From Macrobrachium rosenbergii (Eukaryota; Arthropoda; Malacostraca; Decapoda; Palaemonidae): a DNA stretch of 64,000 bases. The notes below the pieces were generated by a model, which saw nothing but the letters and a program-made list of their open reading frames with translations, did not search any database and was not told where the DNA came from. The DNA lies in contig NC_089741.1 of assembly GCF_040412425.1 (NCBI RefSeq), positions 41,532,038 through 41,596,037 of the forward strand. Reading direction: 5' to 3'. Numbering within the stretch: position 1 is the stretch's first letter; each line of letters begins with the position of its first letter. Below are positions 12,802-24,800 of the stretch, one piece after another. The translations under genes were made by a program, and so were the position numbers.

Positions 12802-15800
12802 CTGAAAATTATTTCCATTGAAAGATAAAAAGAAATTCACCTACAATTGATTTTGCAAATAAGACATAAAGGTTATTTGCCAGTTGACCTCACATACCCA
12901 ATGTACAAATATCAAGATTTAATAATTTATAAACCTAAGTATATATAAATTATTTCATTAACATCTGGGAAGAGCTCCCCCTCACATAATTTTACTGCAA
13001 AACTTAGAATTTTCTAAGTACATTAATATCAAACAGTTATTACTCAGCTCACATCCAGGTCTTGTGGACTTGGGATAGATGCCCTAACCATGTAGTCCAG
13101 CTAGCTAACCCCAAAAAATCACAATCATCAGTAATTTCTCTTTTCTAGCATAAACACTCTGATCCCTTGTTTGATTCATAAAGTTCAACTCTGCAAAAAC
13201 TAAGTCACAACTTAACTACTGGGAAATGAGAGAGATGACAAAATCCACCAATCAATGTAACCTAAAAAAGCAAGGGTCTACATTCACAGTGGGTAACCAG
13301 CCACAAAATGAAGGAACTTAATTCAACACTCAGATGACCACAAGGGCTACTGCCTTCTGGTGGTATCTGCTGAAACATCTTCAGGATGCTAAAATTACAG
13401 TTCCATTCACTGCTCTGCTACAAATTTCTACTTGTGACTTGGCAGTCTGGTACAATTAAGTAACAGTTATTCAGATTAAGTGAATGTCATCACCATCAAT
13501 GGTTTTATGTCAGCTTTTCCCTTTATGGAATTAGACGTGAAATCAGTGAGCTCTACTTGCTTCTGTCTCATTCACTTTCCCACAAGGATTCATGTCTGGT
13601 CTAGGTCTTCATCTATGGCATGTAGTGTCAACATCCTGGCTGCATTCTTCCATGTTATCTTTGTGTGCTTCCAGGCTTTGTGCATCTTTGATCTTGCGCA
13701 AAGTTACTACAATTTACTATTACAGGGAAAAAAGAAACACCCACTGTGCATGCTAAGAGCCTCCTCATTCCACTCTCCTAGAAGACTAAGGAGAATAGGT
13801 GATGGGCAGGGAATACATTAACATTCTTATCATTAACGGATTTGTTTTGAAAAACATTTTTGTGAAGTAAAATGTATTTTGTTCATTGCAGCCCCATTAA
13901 TTCAAGCTGCCTGCATCACTATTCTCAAGCACAAAGACAAAGCTAATTTTCCCTACCAATCATAATAATGAGGAGCAAAGCCTAATATAAGAAGTCAGTC
14001 CTCATTAGCTTAAGAGTGCAGGGGCAGAAAGTTGAGGGTTTGGAAGTGCTGGTGTACTTGCATTTGTTGCAAGTAAAAGCAATGGTTTGTACCCAGCAGA
14101 CTTATAAAGCTCAAGCTATGTTTCACCAGTGATAGATCTCGATTCATAGACTTTAGGCATACGTGCCAAGCACTGGGGCAACTAAGGCGATTCAGCGCTG
14201 AAACAGAAACTGACCATGAAAAAGTTTGAAAGGTGTAACAGGAGGAAAATCTCACAGTTGCACTATGAATCAATTGTGAAAGAAAGAGAATATGAACAGA
14301 GGTACAATAAAAGGAATGGAAGAAGTTGCAGCTAGGGGCCGAAGGGACGCTGCAAAGAACTTTATGCCTACATTGCACTGCATGAGGTGCACTGACGGCA
14401 CTAACCCCCTATGGGGGATAGATCTTGATGCAGTACCAATGATGAAGGGGAATTCCCTCCCACATGGCTCTTGACTCCCACTAAAAAAAATTCAGATTCT
14501 TCCTGACTACAAAAGAAAAAAGAAATCCACATTCTTACAAGTTATGTCTTCAAGATAAAATGGAGAGAATGCTGAGTGGCATCTCCTAGTGCCTGCTCAA
14601 AGGATGGCACCTTCATCTTCAACTGGAAGAGACCTATATTTGATGCCTCAGAAGCAATGCTCTCTGTCTTTTACTTTTCATCAGTTTCTTTTAGTCTCTT
14701 CACCTGGCTTTCCCAACTAGCTACCATTTGGCTGTATACAATGTTCACTACTTCTTCAATCCCCTCACTTCATGTTTTATCAGACCACTGGCCAATCCCT
14801 GGGGCTCAAGGATTCTCATTTTATGTGGTGACTCTGTGGAATCCGTAGGAAATTAATTTTTATCACCAGAAATAAAGCTAACTACTTCGAAAGGTGGAAG
14901 CTCTACCAAAAGCTTATCTTGACTCTGGGAGTGGTAGAGGGAACTCAAAACACTGTTGCTGGTGACAACTTGACATCATTTTCATGGTACAGTAATACCT
15001 CAAACTTACGTGAGGTTAGGTTCCAGACCCACTCACACATGGCGAAGATTCGTGTAAGATTTGATGCAGTCACTAAAAATGCTAATAAATGCTTATTTTT
15101 AGAGTTTAAAGACTAAATATGACCATAATCATGCTCCCAAAGTATTAAGCTAACTTTTAAATGAAATTAAAGTTAGTGTAATTTCTTTTAAAGATTAGCT
15201 TAATACATTACCCTTAAAAAAAGAAACAAATGGATGATGGAAAAACACAGCACAGTATCGTAATGGGTATTGTGTTTGCCATACTAGTGCATTTACAGTA
15301 GGTATGTACATATACTAACGTTACCCTTGATTTATGGGATGCCATTTTTTTTTCACTCACAGAGTAAAAGATGTTTTCTTTGCATCACTAGGTAAACTTC
15401 ATAAGTTATAGTCATAACGAAGGTACACAATTCAATAAAATAAAGAAAACATGTACACAATGTTTGTAAGTAAAATTCAATCAATTCAAAATTATGAAAG
15501 ACATAGAGAAATAATAATTTGTAAAAATATGTGTGAGCAATAACTATGAACGAGAGAGAGAGAGAGAAATACATATGCACATTAATAAGATTGGACCGTA
15601 ACACAATTTTCCATACCGATTTTAAACTTAAAAGCATGAAAACTTATAAAATACTTCAAATATTAAACAAACACTTTCTGCAGGGGTATCACATCTTTGA
15701 AAAGTGTAGTACCTCTGCGAATGGGTATCACATCTTGTAAAAGCACACTAACTGTTCGTGCTGTAATTACATGTAATACAGATTCCACCAGCATTTTCTC

Positions 15801-18800
15801 CTAGGTTAACAAAGTAATTTTCACAGAACAACACTAATCAACTCTTAGTTCTGTCTTTATATGTTTCAAACGCTAAAACAACTCTTGGAAAAATCGTGTA
15901 AGCCAATTAGTTAGGTTCCAATGAAAAGTTCGCGTGACTGTGAATTTGTGCAACTCGAATCGTGTAAGATCGAGGCATTACTGTACCCATGAAAGCTAGA
16001 GCTACCTCATTTCTCAACACACTTAGGAAATTTACTTTTCTGGAAAATCAGAGCATCTTTACCATGGGTTCATGCATTCATATTCTTTTACTATACGAAC
16101 AGTTCTTTGGGGATAAAATATGGGAAAAGCACATCACATAATTAAACACCGGCATACTCTAAACAAACAGCAATGCAGCATAAACTAACCTGGACATTAA
16201 GTGGTTATTTAACATTTTCACATTCTGTATTTTGATAAGACAGCAAGCCACTAGACAATAGTGCAATAAATCATTAAAAAACTGACAAAAATAGCCATCC
16301 CTTCAAATAACCAACAAATATGATCTAAAGAGCATTATAGTATACAAAATATACAGTATAACCAGCATTACAGAATACAAAATAAACAGTATAACCATTC
16401 AATAAAAGTAATACACTTGTTATTGAGAGATATATCTACACATTATCCTCAGTAATAACTGTAATACAGGTTCTCACCTGCAGTCGCTCATAAGGCAAGA
16501 CTATGTTGAGAAGATTCTTCTCCATCATTGATGTGTACAGATCATCCAGTACACTTGCTACAACAATGTCCCCTTCTAAATGATCCTTGTACTGGGCTCG
16601 AGTCTTCCTGGAAAATTATAAACAACATATTTTCATTGCAAGTATCAGAATATAAAAACAAGATTTTAACTATTTTCACAAATGTACTCTATTCATTACT
16701 TCCTGTATTACGATTCCTTTACAACAGAAAACTGGAATTACCAATAAATGAATTAATGCTTTTCAGCACATTTTGACTGTAAGATACATGACATCACTAC
16801 TACTAAAATATTCCACTGGCTTGGTAAAACATATACAAGCTTATAGTTCACTCCCAGAATATTAGGAACAATTACCATACATGCCAGCGTATAAGGTGAC
16901 TCAGCGTATAAGATGACCACCCATTTTTCATGTAAAAATGTAGGTTTAGAGCATGTTCGCCGTATAAGACGACCCCCAATTTATTAAATTAAATAACACT
17001 ACCAGTTGATGTAAGTCAGTTTGTACATATATATAAAATCAATAATTATTGGAATGATTGTACCGAAAATGTGTGAAATCAGTATCTTCAAGATTTTAAA
17101 ATGGTTGAGCAAGCTCACCATTAACAAAAAAATATTTTTGTATTCCCTTAAGAAAAAATATAAACATCATGACAAATGCTCAACGCCTATAACATCACTA
17201 TCAGCGGAGTAATACCCATTTGAAGTAGATCTGCATGAATGCATTCCTTTAGAACTAGAAAGAACCCCGATATTAAGGATGACTGGGGAACTACCAATAT
17301 CACAAAACCCTTCAGTTTGATTATAAAATACTAACAAGGAAATGTTGGCCTTTAGTGACAACAAGGATCACAAGCCAAGCACAACTGGGAATTACGAACA
17401 CAGCTACGTTTCTTAAACAAGAAAGTTATACTAATCCGATTTACCTTTTCAGTAACTTCAAATCATCTGTTAATGTTAAAAGGGCATTATATACTAAGTA
17501 TCAATAACAAAATTTTCTGATATTGCCTTGTAACAATGGTGTCACTACTGATTCACTCGAATTACCCGTGGTTTTTACCGTTATTACAGTTGTTTTGTTT
17601 AGAGTGTCGATAGCTGAGACAGTAGTTAACTGTTAATAAAACTATTGCCACTTCAAGGGTTAGCCTATCATTAAAAATCTTGGCAGAATTTAACCTCGTA
17701 TGAAACGACTCCCGTTTTAAGGTCAAAGGTAGCCTTATACACGTATACAGTAGGTACTTCAACAAAGATCTAGAAAGACTGATAAGTGACTGCAGTCCAA
17801 GATGTGAAGCTGAATTTTGGTAACATTATAACTTTTCCTTTAGGTAGAATCCTACTAAGATCACTTTTTTTAAATCGGCTAATCTTCATCACAGTTCCTT
17901 TACACAATTTACTGCACATTGGTAATAATGTCCTGAATGATTTCAAGCATCCAAAAATACTTGGCTTTACCTTTGACACTAAGCTTGATTTTTCAAAGTG
18001 CCAGTGCTTACAAAAAAGTACTACAAATCTTTGCAGGACTTCTATACCTGCAGAGATTATAGCTTAATGGCACAAGACTTGGATCATCTTCTCTAATAGC
18101 ATTGGAATGCTTTCCTTCTAAAACTCCGGAAGATTTGAAGACATCTTTCTTCTAGACAAGACTGGTAATGACATTTCAGACCACTGCCAGATTTCCTATT
18201 GGACCATCTTTCAAAAAATGTAATTCAAAAGGGAAGTTTAATCATCACTCTTAGTACCCATGCCTAAGTTTGTGCATGCTACTCATTTTGTTGCCAAAAT
18301 CCCCCTTCTCTTGAGGTGCCACCAAATTGCACAGGCCATCAGAGAAATAGACTCCCTGGCACATATTATGCATGTTGAGACTTAAATTTTGTATTCTATT
18401 TGATATTTTTCTCCTTTGGACAATTGAAATGTGACTCTGCTGCTTGGGTAAGCTACTGAAATAATGAATATATATATTGCCATACAGTCGTTTCAAAGGA
18501 ATACTTTCCTATAATCTAATGTACATAAAAAAAACTCAAGAGTATCAGCATTAAATTAAAGCTGCAAATTTCTTTCCTAGCACAGTGTACTAAAGATATT
18601 GAAGGCAACCAAGGATAATACATGACAGTTTCTCAATAACTCCTTGTACCAACATCCTTAGTAAATTTTCATTATCTTAAAAGAAGAAACACTGCCTATC
18701 ATCTTTAAACAGGAAAGGATCATGAGTGAAGCACTTTTGGTTATCTCTAAAAAAAATCCAGATTAAAACAGCCATTTCACAATTATTAATTAGGTACTGT

Positions 18801-21800
18801 ACCATTATTTCATGAAATATTAATGCTAAAAAAGAAGCATAAAAATGTCCAGTTGTATCTAATCAATTTGCACCAAAACAAAGTACATTAAAATAAAATC
18901 AAACTCACTTAAAATCTGCAAGTGATGATTTATTGGCAGCACTGGTAATGGCAAGCATAGCTTCCACTCCTTCATCAATATCTTGAACATGACTCTGGCT
19001 CCTCACTGCCTTTTCTCCTTCCTCAGACCTAAAATAAGTCATCAAAAGGACCTTGAAATATACTACAAGTTAGAAATCTAATTTCTCCTCAAAATCAAGG
19101 TATATCGAACATCTTTCATATCAATCGTTACTAAATTTCTTGAAAATGCCACTCAAATGATTTTTACAGATTCGCGATTAGTTATTTTCAACAAAAAATG
19201 GAGGAGAAAATGGCCAGGAACTACTTGGCACTTTGCACATCTGTCTAATGTCTGCATGATTCAAACAATTATTTTTGATAGTAACTAGCTTCCATTAATC
19301 TATCATCCTACAGATGGCATTTACAAACAACTGTAGTTAGAGAGCTATAAATACAATCAACCTACTTCCACTGAATCAATCCATTATACTACAACAAACG
19401 TAAAATAATCCTTCATTTTCAAATGACTGTCATAATCACAATCTTCTTTCTGTTTTAACAGTAAACCCAAGATGACAAATTTCTCATTACGTATATAGGA
19501 AAAGGTTCCATGATTTCTTTCCCGTATTTTGCTCCATATAATTCTCAAACTCAGTTAGCAAGATTTAATCTTATAAGAACGTCAAATATGTTACAGATCT
19601 GATTTATTACTAAAAACATAATGTAATGGCTATACTGTATGTATTTGGTAAACAGTCTTACCGATTAACCATGACCTTGGTAAGAAGCATATACTTAAGT
19701 GCTTGTGATCTTTGTCTACGTGATGTGAAACCCGTCGCGGCTTCTTTGAAGTAGGAAAAAGCAGTTTCCATGTCTTTTCCTTCAGCCACTTGCATAATAC
19801 CTGCAAAATTAAATACTATGTAAATAAAGTGATACTGTATAAGCTTAATGAAAACACCACAAAATATAAACAGTTTCATTTTTCTAAAAACTAGAAGGAA
19901 CAATGTTATGAATGAATAGTACAGTATTTTCATTACTATTAGTTGATTGATTATATAATGCCACTAGACGTAAAATAAAAAGGAATGTATTCATAAATAC
20001 ATATACAGTGATGCATCTGCAACATGAATGCAGATGTAGTGTGCAAGCATGCAGGGCTTATTAAAGATATATTACAGCAATATTGTTATTTACTTGTTAT
20101 GGCCTACGAAAATTTATGAAATCCTTACACTCTGCAACATGTTGCAAGCTACTTGAGCTTAGGGAACAGTACATCATTTGTTGATACCTTGTGTAATTAT
20201 GTAATGCATTACCCTTACAGCACTAAGTTTACTCATTACCAATTACAATAATAACATTTGTTTAGGGATACTAAATTCATCAAAACTGAACAAAATGGTA
20301 GATACAAGAGAGAGAGATTTTTATATTTGTTCATAGGCTTCACAACTCATGTATGACAAATGAACGGAGAAAATTTACAACCAAATTCAGTAAGTGCATA
20401 CTAAAAACTGTTACAATCATCAAAACTTACAAATAAAATGCACATAGAAGAGAAAGGAATGAATGCAGATTTTCACAATTGCTACACCTCTAGGGTACTG
20501 TTATTTATTTTTATTTATAAATGATTTGTTTAACCAGACCTCTGAAGCACTGTACACTACCTTCCTGAGGTGTTTGGCGTGCTTCCTATTTGTTTTACAT
20601 GATTACGTTTAATATACACTAGTGAATACTATGCTGACAGACTCTACTCAAAAATTTCATGTGATTCCTAAGAATTCTGCCACATAAATATAATCTGACT
20701 GAATAGATAAGTTTCTGATTTAATGGTAAACTCTTAATGCGACGACTCAACTAAAAAACAGTAAACTCCTGACCGGTTGTAATACATTTTGAAGGATGAA
20801 CTATGAAAATGTTTCCCTAAGAGCATAAATTCACTTTACCTGATTGTAAGTCAAGCTCTCCCTGCATGTCTGGAGGAGTGTAGATTTTCAGAGCCTCAGT
20901 TTTTGCCGTTGTTATGTTTGCTCGAGCTTTAGATATGTTGCCCATTGCATGGTAAACTTGACTTAAACACAAACAAGCCTGAAATGTACATTTTATTTTA
21001 TATGATGACCAAATACATCAGTTGGCGTTCAATATACAAACTTGAATGAAGATACTACTAACCACACAAAATAATCACAATTCTGAACAGTCCAAACATC
21101 AATACTCTATAATACTGTTCTCCGATTCATGAAGTTTATTATAAACCATAGGTGTAATGTGACCAATGAATTAAAAATTCATAACTCTCAAACAATTTGT
21201 TCTTATGGAAGAAAATTAATATATTATAACTGTTCAAAAACTTTACCACTATCACAATGGCTTCAACTGAAAATACTCCAGATTCTAACATACTTTCTCA
21301 AATGGATTTGTGTGCAAGACTTGTCATTCCTTGTTGGCTGAAATTTGGGTAGCAGCACAAAATACTTTTAAAGATCTATGCCATACTATATTCTCCATAA
21401 ATGACAATCAGATTGTTAGTGGCCACTGAAGAAACATGTGTTGAATAGATCTGTCCAAGACTCTGACAAGAAAACTGAAGGACTGTTTGTTTTGAATTAA
21501 ATCCTCAGCAAATAATATTGTATGATCTATCTTTGATGAGACACTAACTGCATCTTTTGGGTTCCACATACACACTGAGCCTTACTCTATTTAATGTCCG
21601 AAGATCTTACCTTACAATATCCATACTTACATACGAAGAGGTAGCAATTAACATATTTACATGTCTAGCAGAGAAGAGACATTCAGTCAATATCTTATAA
21701 ATTAGCACATATGGAATTAATGAGGTCTAGACCACTATGCATGTGGTGAAGCAACAATTTCATTAACTTGGTAACTGAACAACAATGTTATTGCCACTGG

Positions 21801-24800
21801 TTAATGTAATTTAGACTAGCAAGTCATTTTTATTTAAAATATAAAAACTGGCAAATTAATAATAACTATATCATATACATTTCACAGAAAATACAATGCA
21901 GTAATTTTTTCATACACCTTAAAATCTAACTGCAAGTTGGTACAAAGACATTCACAGAAATTTAGCTATGACCAGATCTGAAACCCCCCCAAAAAAGTAT
22001 AACCAGATTCTCCAAACCTTTAAAAACATCCACCACACGAGCATGTTCTCCATTCACTCAATATACACAAGAATACAAAACTTTTATTACCTTGACTGTT
22101 TTCTCTTTGTCCTGCAATTTTTTCGTTTCAGAATACAAGGCATTTGCAATGGTTTCCGCCTTCTTGTAGTGCTTGGTGGCATAATACAACGACATCAATG
22201 TAAGCTCGAGTTCATGCCTCAGGTTTACGCTTTTCCTTTCTCGTGCCCATTCAACGGCTTTCTATAAAATAATACAACGTGCAAAAATATTAACGAACAA
22301 GACTACATTAATATCTTTTCTAATATGACTTAAGTAAAGCAAAGAACATGTGTTGGGTTATATTTCGTGTAGTATTCATATCACTGACTCAACTTCCAAG
22401 CTTTTTCCTTAAATACAGTACAGACACTACCCCACTTACTAACATTCACGTTACGAACATTCAGATACGAACAAATGTGATCATAAATTAAAATTGTGTT
22501 CAGAGCGCTCCCCTTTGCCATCCATAAGTTTAAATTTTGTTCCGTGAGCCTATTCTGCTTAGTTACAATTAATAAAGCACTGTACTGTATAAAATACAGT
22601 AATGTATGTATAGAGTACAGTACTACTGTATTGCGTTTTGGGATGAAAAAATGCAGAGTACCATATTGACTTTACATCATTCTGTACTTAAATAGGCATG
22701 AAGACCAACTTACGAACAATTCAAGATACGAACGGCCATTTGGAATGTAACTCATTCATATGTAGGGTAATGTCTGTATTGATTTCCATTTTGTACAAGG
22801 ACTGTAACTCAAGTGCATTTGTACTACAGGCTGTACTTTTTTTTTCTTGCCATCTTGAGTTTAGTATGAAGCAAAGAATAACTGCTTTCATCAACAATTA
22901 TGTAATTAAACTATGGAAGTTATACAAGAAGCTAGATACATCAAAACAACTCGATCAGAACAGTCTTACCTCACAGAGTGTATGTTTACTCTGCTTAGTT
23001 GTTTCTAAGCTGCAATAATGAGTCAACAGCTGTCTGAGGAACTTATTAAATCGAGGTGCATTCATGGTCTTTACAGTGGTTGTCCCATTCAATAGCTGTT
23101 CTACCAAGGTTTCAACAATTTCATTGACTGATGAATCTGCAAGAGGAAAAGAGTAATTGACATATTTCTAAAATAAACTAAGAACGAACTACAGAAAATA
23201 TCCATATACTCATAATAGGATTATGGAACATTTCATCGTGCAACCTCAATTTATTACACAGTACAGCCTATGTATACTGTGAGTATTTACATAAACTATT
23301 ATCTACAGTCGCAATAACCACATATTTACATCAATTGCAATCCCATAAAGTTCACAAAGTTCTCAAGAATATGAATGTCCTGCATATAATCATTCCAAAC
23401 CATATCTCAATAACTTAGTAGTGCTGTCAATTCAGATCTAAGCATCTGAGTATTCTTCACAAACATATTAATTCAGAACCACAGAGAGAGAGAGAGAGAG
23501 AGAGAGAGAATCTAGTAAATTCGTCTTAACTTGATCTCTTCCCTCCAAATTCACTATACCCCAAAAAGCCACAACCAAGGAACTGCCAGTAGAAGACTGA
23601 TTCACAAGACTTTAGCCTGAAGAACTTGGAAGGTCACTCCAGAAATAGAACCATCCTCTATGACACTGGATCTGTTTACATCTAATATACTGTTCCAAAG
23701 AATACAAGTAAGCTTTCCTCAAGTGACCAAAGCAAAAGAATGATTTCAATCATTCTGAATTTGAAAAGTCTTTGCATTGATATAATTATCCAAATGTCTC
23801 ACTAACCATAATACTTGAGAGTGGCCATAGGCAACAGGAATCACCAACTTTACAAGAACCCATGAAGCAAGATGGTGAACAAATATGAAAGGTCACGCTG
23901 GTACCCCTAAATCTCTCCCAACAATGTCATACAATTTACATTATCTTAACACTTGCAAGTGTGCAACTGGTAGATGGGAAAATAGCCTCTAGAAACTGCA
24001 ACCATATTGCACAGCTCCCACAATCTGACCAGTTTTCTTCCCAAAGCAAGGGGAACAGAGAGTTTACTGTCAATTCTGGCCCCTTGATCTTTCTGACCTT
24101 GACTCTGTGAGACTTTGGTATGTCATTAAGAACTTCCTGCTCCACCATACTGGCAAAAAGGACTAACTGTAAAAAGTGAGCAGTCAACATTTGCACCCCT
24201 TATCTTCTGGAGCTCCTGGTTTGCAAGTTTCAGCATCTCTCTAGGATGGAACTGGTAATCTTCCCAGAAAAACATCAGAAGGAACCAGAGTATCCATCTT
24301 TGTCAAAATAAGTAAAGCTTCACAAGTTCCCTGTCAACCATTTAACGAATCTTAGCGAATGAATGGGTAATTCTTAAAGAACGTCACTGGAAATATCCAT
24401 CAAAACTCATCGGCAAGTTACCCACATCCAAATAAATTTCAGTGTTACCAAAAAAGTTTGTGTAGCCCTGATATAAATACAGATATCACAGAACAGAAGA
24501 TTCTAAATGATGCCTTTACTCAGGCAGCAATGTAACCACAGCCTTTACCAATACCATACCTACAAAAGACTGATTAAATATGAGAAAAGACTGATGACCA
24601 TGCCCTGAGGGTATCCTGCTCAGAGACTGCCTACACATACTCAATAAAAGGCCACTGTCTAGTCTCAACTGCCATAATCTGGCTATAAGCCATAGCTTTA
24701 GTTTTTTAACTGGTCTGCAGAAACCTTTTGCCTGTCTGTCTCCCTAAATGAAAACAAATATCATTCCAATGTCTTTGTCCATATAATAACAATCATTCTG

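Larger units (their letters stand above)
12802..16477 (-). other. Intron 7 of PSMD11-like
   Basis: GT-AG intron of 3,676 bp. It carries a family-A repeat (14150-14422), a pogo/Tigger-like element (14990-15983) and a short (GA)n at 15550-15568 inside that element. No other exon-like sequence is seen. Confidence 0.75.
16608..18908 (-). other. Intron 6 of PSMD11-like
   Basis: GT-AG intron of 2,301 bp. It holds a DNA-transposon end fragment (16875-16985) and a reverse-transcriptase-like relic (17786-18067, opposite strand). Confidence 0.75.
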
